Assembly (NCBI GenBank): GCA_009746045.1
Contig: RPFO01000448.1
Coordinates: 2,575,009-2,639,008, forward strand
Length of the DNA: 64,000 nucleotides
Direction of reading: 5' to 3'
Source of the DNA: Mesostigma viride
Taxonomy: Eukaryota; Streptophyta; Mesostigmatophyceae; Mesostigmatales; Mesostigmataceae
Below are positions 9,891 to 20,116 of the stretch, piece after piece. The notes beneath the pieces were generated by a model that worked only from the letters and a program-made list of their open reading frames with translations, was not told the DNA's origin and did no database searches. Within the stretch, counting starts at the first letter, position 1. Each line of letters starts with the position of its first letter. The translations under genes were made by a program, and so were the position numbers.

Positions 9891-11281
9891 ATGACGACCC
9901 CAAAAGCAAAACGGGGTTTGGAAAAGGAGCTTACCGGCTCCCAGCCCAACCCACTCGCCATCGTCCTCGCCCAGCCGCCTGGAATTGCAAATCCACCGCC
10001 AGCAAACCCATCGCCAAGCGCCTCGCCCGAGCCCAAGAAATCCTGCCACGAGCACAAATGGCGAAAGTACCTACCAGATTACGACCACTTTTCTTTCAGC
10101 GACTGGATGCTGACCAACGACGAATGCGTCGAAATAGTGCGTTTCTTAGCCCAGGAATGCAAGCTCCGCGGGGCCACAGCGCCCATCCGCGACGAGGACC
10201 TGGAGAGGTTCTTTGCCAGGGGAGACCACCGCATCGCTATCCTGTGCAGCCACTTCCAGCTCACTGAAGCCGCCATCATCGCTCAGCTCCGCACCCCAGC
10301 CCAGCCTGCGCGGCCGGCAGCCCCATGATCGGCTCCCTCCCTCTGCAAGGATGACATCCGCGCAGTGCTGGAGCCGGAGCACGTGACCTGGCCGCTGGCC
10401 GAGAAGCTGACATCGCTGAACACAACGCTCAACACCGTCGGTGGCGGCCCGGGTCTCCAATGTGGAAACCAAGGTCGTCCACAAGCTCCAGCCCCAGTTC
10501 ACGACGCTGCACACCGCGGCGCAAGCTTCGGAAACGCATGCTGCTGCCACTGCACTTGTCTCTCGCCTTAACCAGGTGGAGGGCAAGTGCAGCGTGCTCA
10601 TGAAGAAGCTTGAGGCCATCACCGCCCACACCGAGGCCCTGGCCACACAGGTCCGGCCCAATTATAGCGGAGCAGACGGCCACCGTTGCATGGACCCAGC
10701 CACCCCGGCAGGATGCTGGGGACCTCCCGCCGCTCTCCTACGCGGACCTGCTGCGGTCAGCGACCGCCTCCACCACCGACGCCATCGCCACGAAGCTCCA
10801 GAATTAAGCTGGAGGACCACCGCCAGGCCCAGCAACGGGAGGTCACCGACCGGCCGCGCTCGCCGCGAGTGCCGCGTGGTGCTACGTCGCTTCCCCCAGA
10901 AGCCAGGTGAGACGTCAACCTCCCTTGCTGACGAGCTCAAGAACCAGCTTCTTACCCTCATCATGGGCCTGGTAGGTGAGGTAGAACTGCGAGGGTGCCA
11001 CCGCCTTCCCCACTCACGGGACAAGGCGGCTCCCCCACCAGTCCTGCTCACCTTCCCCTCCCCTGAGGATAAGCAGCGGTTCAGTCTCTCGTCGCAAGAG
11101 GTTGCACGACCTCACCTGGACGCTGGATGACGACCTGACCCCCGCTCAGCACCAGCAGCGACGCGACCTGTGGCCGGAATACCTCCGCCATAATTAGCAG
11201 GACCCCCAGAAGCCCAAGGTGTACTGGAGGGGCGGGGACCTGATGATCAACCACAAGATGTGGACGCCCCCTGCGGGCTAG
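9891..11281 (+). pseudogene. Degenerate LINE ORF1 (family A) in E3
   Basis: The start MTTPKAKRGLEKEL at 9891 leads an open 145-codon N-terminal part (Pro/Ala/Ser-rich, then a helical domain with WMLTNDECVEIVRFLAQE). Later blocks in shifted frames match E2: coiled coil (VETKVVHKLQPQF at about 10470), YADLLRSATAST, RRECRVVLRRFPQKPGE, GCHRLPHSRDK, PPVLLTFPSPEDKQRF and the 3' end at the TAG near 11281. Frames are broken by small insertions, including AATT at 10802-10805 and GGCC at 10852-10855, both absent from sister copies. The N-terminal part shows what E2 lacks. It is non-functional as read. Confidence 0.8.
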
Positions 11282-11670
11282 AATAGCAATAGCCCTAGCT
11301 TGTATCCATTGTCCAGAGTCACTGCCGCTAAGGCAGCCATGCTTAGAATGTTTGCCTAGCTGTGCCAACATACCTAGTCACGTGCCGCCAACGCACGGTA
11401 CACAACCAGCCATAGCCTTAGCCTAGTCCTAGTACAGCCATGCTATGCCCTGGCTATTATGTTCAGATTACTTGCCCACGCTACTTGTTATGGGCCACGC
11501 TCACACATGGGTCTTATTGCACCCGCAGACGATCGCCGGATCGTTAGCATGTCCTTTTTAGCTAGCGCGCCCGAATGCAGCTGTGGCATGCCTTTGGCAT
11601 GAAGGAGACTGGGGGTCTCTGCCCTGTCTCCTATTGTGCACACACAGGGATTAAAAGGACTTCGGTGCTC

Positions 11671-11693
11671 CGTGACTCCCCAACGGGAGCACG
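11671..11693 (+). other. LINE 3'-terminal hairpin (E3)
   Basis: CGTG-A-CTCCC-CAAC-GGGAG-CACG precedes the AATTA tail. Relative to E2, both stems changed on both sides (ACAT/ATGT to CGTG/CACG, and CTCC/GGAG lengthened to CTCCC/GGGAG), so pairing is kept. Confidence 0.8.
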
Positions 11694-11712
11694 TGTTTAA
11701 TTAATTAATTAA

Positions 11713-11858
11713 TCAATGGTGACCATAACACAATATTGCGACCAACATGGAACCCGATCATCTGCATGGTGACTCACCTAAATAGGAATCGAGGCTGGCA
11801 CGCATGCGGTTCAGCAGGAGACGCATGAAGACTTTCAGCACGCAGCTTTGGAGGCATA
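11713..11858 (-). pseudogene. M-LINE reverse transcriptase fragment (before motif A)
   Basis: The minus strand encodes CLQSCVLKVFMRLLLNRMRA followed by SLDSYLGES, collinear with VCLQSAALKVFMRMMLHRL and LDPHLGES of LINE-C1. It is bounded by E4 on the right (shared TTGGAGGCATA) and E3 on the left. It bridges the fragments at 13774-13793 and 9350-9680, which shows they were once one RT gene. Confidence 0.75.
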
Positions 11859-11942
11859 ATTGAGGCATAATGGAGGCCAGTACAATCGGTTACGGCTGCC
11901 GGACACGCAGTATCCAAACAGTTACGCACGCGACAAGCAGCT

Positions 11943-13363
11943 ATGATGACTCCAAAAGCAAAACGGGGTTTGGAAAAGGAGCTTTCCGACTCCCAGCCCA
12001 ACCCACTCGCCATCGCCCTTGCCCAGTCGACTGGGCCCGCAAACCGGCCACCGCCAGCAAACCCATCGCCAAGCGCCTCACCAGAGCCCAAGAAATTCTG
12101 CTACGAAACATGCAAATGGCAACAGTACCTAGACTAGCTACGCATGCTTTACCGTCAGCGGCTGGCTGCGCCTAGCTGACCTCGGACGCACACTGCGCCG
12201 AGATATGCCAGTACTACGCACTGGAACACAAGCTCCGTGGGCCCGAGGGGCCCATCCCCGCCGACAAGGTGGAGGAGTTCCTCCCCCTGCCAGAATTCAA
12301 CCGGCATCGCCCTCGCCATTCTTTTCAGCTTCTTCAAGCTCGATCAATGAACTCGACCTCGTCGCTCGGCTCCGCAACCCAGCCCGGCCTGCACAGCCGG
12401 CAGCCACACCGGCTCCCTCCCTCTGCAAGGATGATGACATCCGAGCAGTGCTGGACGGGAGCACATGACCTGGCCGTTGGCCGAGAAGATGACAGTGATG
12501 ACTACAGCGCTCAGCAACACGGTGGAGGCCAAGGTCTCCAATACGGAAACCAAGGTCGCACACAAGCTACAACCTCAGCTCACGGCGCTGCAGACCACGG
12601 CCGCGCAGGCATCCGAGGCACATGCTGCACTCCTCTCCCATGCGCCTCAACCAGGTGGAGGGAAAGTGCGGCGTGCTCATGAAGAAGCTTGAAGCCATCA
12701 CCGCCCACACCGAGGCCAGGCTGGCCACACGTACAGGTCCCAAAGATAGCGGAGCAGACGGCCACCATCGCATCCCAGCTACCCCGGCAGGATGCTGGCG
12801 ACCTCCCGCCACTCTCCTATGCGGACCTGCTGCGGTCAGCGACCTGGCCTCAACCACTGACGTACGCCATCGCCACGAAGCTCCAGAAGCTGGAGGACCA
12901 CCGCCAGGCCCAGCAACGGGAGGCTGACTGACCGTGCTCGCCGCGACTCAGTGCCGAGAGGTGCTGCGTCGTTTCCCCCAGAAGCCAGGTGAGACGTCAA
13001 TTCCACCCTTGCCGATGAGCTCAAGGACCAGCTTCTTACCCTCATGGGCCTGGTAGGTGAGGTAGAACTGCGAGGGTGCCACCGCCTTCCCCACTCACGG
13101 GACAAGGCGGCTCCCCCACCAGTCCTGCTCACCTTCCCCTCCCCTGAGGACAAGCGGCGGTTCCTTTCTTGTCGCAAGAGGTTGCACGACCTCACCTGGA
13201 CGCTGGACGACGACCTGACCCCCGCTCAGCACCAGCAGCGACGCGACCTGTGGCCGGAATACCTCCGCCACAAGCAGGACCCCCAGAAGCCCAAGCCGTG
13301 TACTGGAGGGGCGGGGACCTGTGATTAACCACAAGATGTGGACGCCCCCTGCGGGCTAGAATA
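11943..13363 (+). pseudogene. Degenerate LINE ORF1 (family A) in E4
   Basis: The start MMTPKAKRGLEKEL is at 11943. The N-terminal part is broken after about 64 codons. Coiled-coil (about 12550-12700), YADLLRSAT (about 12818), RRM-like (about 12950-13170, with MGLVGEVELRGCHRLPHS) and C-terminal (TWTLDDDLTPAQHQQRRDL) blocks then follow in several frames to the TAG at 13361-13363. GTAC is inserted at 12731-12734 and again at 12862-12865 relative to E2, and a CCATGC-containing insertion lies near 12640. About 90% of the RRM and C-terminal sequence is identical to E2 and E3 by eye. Confidence 0.8.
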
Positions 13364-13731
13364 GCTTGACAGCCCTAGCTTGTATCCATTGGTAGTCACT
13401 GCCGCCATGGCAGCCATGCCTAGAATGTTTGCCTAGCTGCGCCACCATGCCTAGTCACGTGCACCGCTAACACACGGTACACAACCAGCCATAGCCTCAT
13501 GCAGCTTAGCCCTTGTACAGCCATGCTACGTCCTGGCTATGATCAGATTACTTGCCCACGCTACTTGTTACTGCTCACATGGGTCTTATTGCACCCACAG
13601 CACTTGCTGGATCGTCTATGGCGTGTCCGATTGCAGCTGTGGCATGCCTCTGGCATGAAGGAGAAAGGGGGTCGAGATCTGCCCTTTCTTCCTGTTGTGC
13701 ACATGCAGGGATAAAAAGCACTTCGGTGCTC

Positions 13732-13754
13732 CGTGACTCCCCAACGGGAGCGCG
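13732..13754 (+). other. LINE 3'-terminal hairpin (E4)
   Basis: CGTG-A-CTCCC-CAAC-GGGAG-CGCG: as in E3, with one base changed so that a G-U wobble replaces a Watson-Crick pair. Confidence 0.75.
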
Positions 13755-13810
13755 AGTTTAATTAATTAATTAATTGGAGGCATACACCGCGGTGAAACAA
13801 AATAAATGCG

Positions 13811-15888
13811 ATGAAAAGCACTATTTCCACCGCTTCCCTTCCCCCCTCCGTTCCACCCCCACCTCCATTCCCCGCCGCACCCACCCCCATCACCCATCGT
13901 CGTTCTCCCCTGGTGGGCCAGCAGGCATCCTTGGCCCTTGCCACTTTTAACACCCGCACACTGCTAGATGACGACCATAGCTGCCGGATCGAGGAGCTAG
14001 TCGCATTTTGCATTGAGCATCGTGTATCTATATTAGGCGTCCAGGAACACCGCCGCACGGTGCCACTTGGCCTGGTGAGCACTGCTCGCTTGGCGGGTGG
14101 CTGGCGGTTTTACTTCGCTGGCAGCGGTACGTCTGGCCAAGGTGGTGTTGGTCTTTTGTGTTCGCCGCTGGCAGTTGCTAGCCTCAGCACGCTTAAGTTT
14201 CTAACCCCACGCCTTATGGTAGCACATTTCACCTCTGTCGAGGGGCGGTCTAAACACCACCTCACGGTGGGGGTGGGCTACGCACCCCACAGTGGTCTAC
14301 CTGATTCGGCCCGTGAGGAGTTCTTCGAATCTTTGCATGACCTTGAGAGGGTCACTCCGGCCCGCCACTTTTTGGTTATGCTGCTCGACGCCAATGCCAC
14401 GCTCCCCGTGGGCACTGCTGGCAGTCGCTTTGCGCCTGCTGACACGGAAGCTAACGCCAATACTCCCCTTTTCTCTGCCTTTTTGCGGGATAGCGGGATG
14501 GTTGCTGTCAACTGTCAATTCCAACGTCCCTCACAGGACTTGGTCACTTTTCGTGGCCCTAACGGCCGTCAGGCCTGTCTGGACTATGTGGTGGTACGGC
14601 AGCCCAGGTGTACCTCGGTTCTGGACGCCCGAGTGTTTGACACGCCCACGGTGTGCTCTGATCACCGGTTGGTGCGCGCGACCCTTCGGCTCCGGTTCCA
14701 CGTCCCCACGCGCCGCGCCACAGTGGTCCGCCCTGACTGGTCTGCTCTACGTCCGGTCAAGGGAGATCCTGAGGACTGGACGGACGCCGAGCACGAGCGG
14801 AACTGGTGCCGACGGAAGTACCTGTCGGCACTGGACGCCCGGGCGGACGTCGACAAGCTGGACAATGGTGCCCCCAACGCAGCCGTTTTTGCGGGCTTTG
14901 CGGCCCGTGCCCCGTTGCTGGCGGCCCGGCACCTGCCGGTCATGCCCCGCCGCCGCCCCGGCCCGCTCTACCGCCAGGACCCCAAGGTCTTGGCCGCCCG
15001 GCACCGCCTCAAGCGTAACCGGGACCCGCTGCAGAAACCATCGCTCAAGGCCGCCCTTGTGGAGGCCTACGCGCACGCTCAGGACGCGGAGGCGGCCCAG
15101 TGCATCGCGGATGCCAAGGCCTGCCAGGCCCGCAACCAGGGCAAGGACATGTGGTACCACCTCGACCGGCTCGGCGGCCGGCGGCAGCGCACCCCGGTGG
15201 AGCATACGGGGGACGGCACGGCGCCGGTAAGCCTTGACCGCTGGTTGGCCCACAATGTTTCCTTGACCGGTGGGGCTCGCGCCCCCCCCCGCCGCTGCAC
15301 CCCGAGACGGCCGCCCGCCTCGGGGTCGCCGGACCCCCGCCGCCACCGGCGCCCCCCTCCTCGGCCGCGGACTACCAAGTCCCCGCCTTGCAGGAGGGCC
15401 GCCTTGCCACTGACGACGTTGTCCCCTTCACTTTGGAGGAATTGGACGGCGCCCTTGCTCGCCTGCGGTACGATGCAGCGGTCGGTGCCGACCACCTTTC
15501 TGCTGAGCTGCTGAAGACCCCTGATCTGGCGGTTAGGGATCTTCTGCTGGCGTTCTGCAACCGTGTCCTGCTCTCTGACGAGCCTCCGCCTGCTGAGTGG
15601 CAGACGGCCATCCGCGTCATGCTGTACAAGAAGGGCTCTGCTGCTGACCCCGGCAACTACCGGGGTGCCGTCTGCCTCCAGAGCGCCGCGCTGAAGGTCT
15701 TCATGCGCATGATGCTGCACAGGCTCCGCGCCGCGCTGGACCCACACCTGGGTGAGTCTCAGATGGGTTTCCGTAGTGGTCGTAACACTGTCATGGCTGT
15801 GTTTGTCGCGCGCCGGTTGATGGAGGAGGTGCGTCGACTTCCCCCTGACAGTTTGCCGCTGGTCTTCATTTTTGTTGACTATATCAAG
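13811..15888 (+). pseudogene. LINE-C1 ORF2, first part: APE endonuclease and RT N-terminal half
   Basis: The ATG at 13811 opens a Pro-rich leader. An APE-type endonuclease follows: FNTRTL (about residue 46), GVQEH with the metal-binding Glu near 79, VGYAPH near 155, LLDANATLPVG near 192, CLDYVVV near 257 and SDHR near 283. The family nicks target DNA to prime reverse transcription. A linker runs to about residue 490. There, at the C9 run 15282-15290, the frame must change by one base to continue into the RT: AADYQVP, then MLYKKGSAADPGNYRG, ALKVFMRMMLHRL, GFRSGRNTVMAVF and FVDYIK. The frame is then cut at 15888 by the giant element; its own bases add EFL and a stop. The C-run shift may be a sequencing error, a mutation or a real frameshift. 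The other half is at 39770-40976. Confidence 0.88.
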
Positions 15889-16030
15889 GAGTTTTTGTAA
15901 ACATCAGTCACTGATTTCTTCAGACGATGCGCAAGGCTGGGATGCGCAAGGCTGGGAATGCGCAAGGCTGGGCGCGGCGCAGCGTGCGCAAGGCTGGCGT
16001 GCGCAAGGCTGGGGAGTGCGCGGGCGTAAC
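15889..16030. repeat. Terminus and subterminal repeats of the giant element
   Basis: After the terminal GAGTTTTTGTAAAC comes the palindrome ATCAGTCACTGAT. Five copies of TGCGCAAGGCTGG (with GA, GAA or G before them) then lie between about 15928 and 16015. Clusters of short subterminal motifs are typical transposase-binding sites of class II elements. The mirror image is at about 39614-39755. Confidence 0.8.
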
Positions 16031-17795
16031 AACGTTAAGGCAGGCCAGGCGCAGGCACGTAAAAACACGGGCGACGGGCCATGGGCCACGGGCCACGCGT
16101 CGGCCGTCGGCCCAGCCATTCCTGCATTTTAGGAACGTTGCCGGGCACAAAATTCAAATTCTGGTGCGGCATGGCTGCGGCAGCTACCTGGCCCGGGCTG
16201 GCCGACGTTGGCATGGACGACTGTCAAGAAAGAGTTCATCTCGCTTGGGTAAGCTGCGGTTGTTTCGTCTGGGCGCTCTTCCCATTTTATTGCTAACGGG
16301 TCGATTTACTTACCCAACGTTTCCATCCAGGGCAGAAATGCCAACGACTTTTCAGTCGGCCACTTCCATTTTTTACCCACTTCGAGTCGTAACGTCATCC
16401 AAGGAATACTTTACCCTCTGTATTCCGGCCTGTCTCCTTCTATTTCGCAGGAACCCTTCGCTTCTGGTTGGCGTTCCTGCACTGCAGGCAGGCTGCAGTC
16501 TCTACCGCTGCATTTTTTTGTAAGTACTTCGGTTGGGAAGTTCGTCTAACGTTTGGCCGCGTCTCTACACTGTGTTTCCGTCAGCAACGGGATGGAGGTC
16601 CGGTTTTTCATGATCGGCAACCGTTTTGGTCACGTCATTTTCAGCAACACGCAACTGCCTCTGCCTTACACGCTGCGCTTTGTCGTCCTTCCGTCGGTTC
16701 GGGAAAGCTTCTTACGTCTTTCCATTACATCATTACCGTCCAGGTAGTTTCTTACCATTTGCTTTCGGTCGGCAACGGGTCGGGAGCATATACAGTGGGT
16801 CATTATCCGCAATGCAGCTTCCCCCCTGTTTTCCCCACAGGCTCTCCCTGTATTTCCTTGGGGAACATCTTTGGATTAGCTCCCGTGCATCAAACGTGCA
16901 TCAAGAACACATTTTTTAGGGAGACTTTGGCTGTTCGTGGGATGGGAAGCACTACTGTGCCCATGTTTTCCACTGCTTGATCTTGACTGCATACCCCACG
17001 CACCTGTCACCCACCTGACTTTTGCTAGTAGTTGCTGGATTTTTTCTTATAGCAGGTGCTGCGTGCTGGTGATTGACATTACGGTCGCCATTGCTTGCCA
17101 GTAATTCAAAGTTGCTTGAAATGGTCAGCATCACGGCCAAGTCTACGTTCAGATCCTGCTTGGAATTTGTGGCGGGCGTTTTCTGTATTGGATGAACGCC
17201 AGTTTTTGTGACAGTGTGATTGTGTATAGGAACAAGTTTGAAGCAACAGCACACGTAGCATATTCATACTCATATACATGCGCTTAATGTGAACGATGTA
17301 GCCTAGGGCGAAGAGCGTTGGTTTACACGACGACGTATTCAAAGTATAACTTCTGTAAACAAGTATCCATCTGCGTGTTTTAATTCATTTTGGCAGCCAT
17401 GCATGTGCACAAGAGTACCAATTAATTATTCCTACACTAGGGGTCGATGTATTTAGCATTCACTTTGGCATTTACTGCGGCAATGCCATTACTCCGTGGC
17501 TCCCCAATGGGACATGTATGTGTGTCTTGTTGTGTTGACAGCGTGTAATAAGTGTTGCAACGAACTAGGCAAGGGCTAATGGACTAAACTGTGACGGGCA
17601 GCACATTGATTGCCGCATCGAAGCCAAGAATCATTTAGCACTCGCAGTTAGGTATCGCCATGATGCAGAGAAATTGTTGTGGCCTGACCACTTGAGGCAG
17701 TGAGACAAGGTTGGATGCCCTCCCAATCAGTGTATAGGGGTTGAAGGTTGTTTTATTGCCACCCATGTGATGCAATATACGTGTGCTTGATGAGT
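16031..17795. other. Module A: unrecognised sequence, possible exon-intron structure
   Basis: Plus-strand frames of 198 codons (15927-16523, starting in the subterminal repeats) and 170 codons (16468-16980) overlap; I recognise neither product. Several GTAAG...CAG pairs (for example GTAAGCTGCGG at about 16249 to TCCATCCAG at about 16330) would suit a captured spliced gene, but no protein family is visible. A third copy at 27833-29500 has 28 extra bases after CGTTT. A degenerate LINE-like hairpin motif (CTCCGTGGCTCCCCAATGGG) lies at about 17490-17512. Nothing recognisable at 17000-17480 or 17515-17795. Confidence 0.4.
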
Positions 17796-18319
17796 GGATG
17801 GATGGATGGATGGATGGATGGATGGATGGATGGATGGATGGATGGATGGATGGATGGATGGATGGATGGATGGATGGATGGATGGATGGATGGATGGATG
17901 GATGGATGGATGGATGGATGGATGGATGGATGGATGGATGATGGATGCATGGATGCATGGATGCATGGATGCATGGATGCATGGATGCATGGATGCATGG
18001 ATGCATGGATGCATGGATGCATGGATGCATGGATGCATGGATGCATGGATGCATGGATGCATGGATGCATGGATGCATGGATGCATGGATGCATGGATGC
18101 ATGGATGCATGGATGCATGGATGCATGGATGCATGGATGCATGGATGCATGGATGCATGGATGCATGGATGCATGGATGCATGGATGCATGGATGCATGG
18201 ATGCATGGATGCATGGATGCATGGATGCATGGATGCATGGATGCATGGATGCATGGATGCATGGATGCATGGATGCATGGATGCATGGATGCATGGATGC
18301 ATGGATGCATGGATGGATG
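17796..18319. repeat. GGAT / GGATGCAT satellite (left arm)
   Basis: About 146 bp of GGAT repeats (17796-17941) switch to about 46 copies of the octamer GGATGCAT and finish with GGATGGATGATTGG. The 180-219-codon frames on both strands are repeat artefacts. Confidence 0.95.
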
Positions 18320-18988
18320 ATTGGCTAACAAAGTGAGTGGTTGCGTGTCGTGCGCATGGTCATGTTAGTCCTCCTTGCCTCCCTATGAAACTAAGGGTTG
18401 AGAAAGCAGGTTTGGGCTCGGCGGCTACCATATTGTAGTGACATGCACACACGGGCTGTTGGGAGCCACGGGGAAGAGAATATGAGAAATCGGGTTAGCT
18501 TCGATTGCCAATTTGTAGCCATCCACTAAGCTGCTGTTTAGAATGGTAGGAATGCTTTTACACACTTTATACAGACGTCCACTTAAGCTAAATTTGGACT
18601 AATTGAGCTCTGAGACATCATGGTGGTGCCGGTCTACACGATCATTTCTAGCTTTTCTCATTCTGTCATTTTTTGTTGGATGCAATATCAATATTGTGTA
18701 GACACCTCACTTATGTTATGATTTGGCCATTATGGATTCAAGAAACACCTGCCATGATCCTCCATTTGGCAACACTCACGCCATGGTGAACACCATTTTA
18801 TTTTTTATTGCTTGATGACATTGGTTGAGATCACCTAGTAAGACAGTTGATGTTGTGGGCGGGGGGTGGGCAAGGATCTGGCACTCAGACATGTCTTTGG
18901 CCGGTGGGGTTACATGGGTGGCAAGAGGCAGATGCCTGTTTGGGCAAACCAATGTTGGTGCAGTTAATAGTAATTATATTGACTGGTT

Positions 18989-19255
18989 TTTCACTCCCTC
19001 TCTCCTCTTTGGACTGCCATGCAGAGCAAGAAGCGGTGGCAGAAGATTGTCAAGGCGCACACGCCCGACCCTGTGGGCAAGCCCCCTCCCCCCAAGCGGT
19101 GGAGGCGTTTTGATGAGTAGTGTAGTTAGGATTTTCTAGATAGCTTAGAGTTAGGATAGTTCGTTCACGCGGCTCCCTCCACCCCATCCATCATGGAATA
19201 TGTGCTACATGATCTCCCCACGGAGGCATGTTATAATTTAATTTACTTTAATTTA
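18989..19255 (+). mobile_element. 5'-truncated LINE-C copy, 267 bp (left arm)
   Basis: Contains only the last RT codons (RWQKIVKAHTPDPVGKP-like, then FDE and stop), the 3' UTR, hairpin 19207-19231 and an AATTT tail. A perfect 13-bp duplication ATATTGACTGGTT lies at 18976-18988 and 19256-19268. The mirror copy is at 36392-36658. Confidence 0.9.
19207..19231 (+). other. LINE 3'-terminal hairpin (LINE-C copy)
   Basis: ACAT-GAT-CTCC-CCAC-GGAG-GC-ATGT before the AATTT tail: the family-C version, with a CCAC loop. Confidence 0.75.
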
Positions 19256-19268
19256 ATATTGACTGGTT

Positions 19269-20116
19269 ATGTTGGTTTGCATAGACTACTCAAGTTTTGT
19301 TCCTTGTTGTGCGAGATCTCCCTTCCATTCATTCCATATCGACTTGCCATGCCTCCAGGTTGTCGAGGCCGGCAATGCATCTAGTGTAGGATTGTATAGG
19401 TTACAATAAGACTTTTTCATGCAAGGGTACGTTTATGGATTCATGTCTATTAATTAATGAATGATTTTATGGATTTATGGGAGCATTAATTAATTGAATC
19501 ATGAATTTGCACGCAACTTTGTCACGTGAGCATGTATCCAAACAATGATTAATCATTTATCAAAGAGACAACCAGCGCAGGCCAGAAATCGGGAGAATCC
19601 GGACCATGGTAGCTCGAGCCTGCCGTTATCTTTTCCGCGTTTTCGAGTCGTTCAGGATGATGAAGATGAATGGTGATGGAAATGTGTATCCTTGTGCATT
19701 GAAATTATGGCTGGCTTACGTGTGGAGCGACTAGATGACCTAGACGGTGGGGCCGGAAACAGCATGCTTGATCAGGGCGTGTGTTTCTAGCCTAACTGGC
19801 CGGGAGTGTCTAGTGGTGAGCACCATTGCTGCGATCGCTCTCCCACCATTTACGAGGAAATACCCGCAAATGGAAAACCACTGAAAAGGTCTAGCTAGTC
19901 AGTCATCACGTTAGCCATGCCATGATTCCAAACGTCCAAGAACTGCACACGGTGCAAAGGCAAAAAGCCGGAGGACAGCACTTTCAAATGTGCGGCGGGA
20001 ACCAAAAGCCCGCGGATGCCAGAAAACATCGTGTTGCGGCAGCGACGCGACGATGTGGACAACGAATCCAGTGCCAAGCTCGGAACGGCCGCAAAGGAGA
20101 TCTGGCATCACAGGGT
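19269..20116. other. Module B inner part: no recognised gene
   Basis: AT-rich stretches around 19440-19560 contain TTAATTAA. GAGACAACCAGCGCAGGCC at 19565-19583 belongs to a short motif seen elsewhere in the window. Frames of 100-107 codons on either strand (about 19911-20245) show no family. The mirror is at 35531-36378. Confidence 0.4.

Larger units (their letters stand above)
9681..11712 (+). mobile_element. E3: ORF1-only LINE of family A, apparently full length
   Basis: 2.03 kb: a 5' UTR of about 210 bp, a degenerate ORF1, a 3' UTR, hairpin 11671-11693 and an AATTA tail. Imperfect target duplications TCATGGTGA (9672-9680) and TCAATGGTGA (11713-11722) flank it. The interrupted minus-strand RT resumes on both sides. 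No endonuclease or RT is present. Part of its 5' UTR (about 9733-9796) recurs in reverse at about 41410-41480. Confidence 0.75.
11859..13773 (+). mobile_element. E4: ORF1-only LINE of family A, full length with target duplication
   Basis: 1.9 kb with a perfect 11-bp duplication TTGGAGGCATA (11848-11858, 13774-13784). Contents are a short 5' UTR that repeats GAGGCATAA, degenerate ORF1, 3' UTR, hairpin 13732-13754 and an AATTA tail. It has no RT, so it must have been mobilised by another element's enzyme. Confidence 0.85.

Noticed and set aside
14292-15230. 312-codon plus-strand frame overlapping the LINE endonuclease
   Set aside because: Out-of-frame shadow of LINE-C1 ORF2, whose frame carries all the nuclease motifs.
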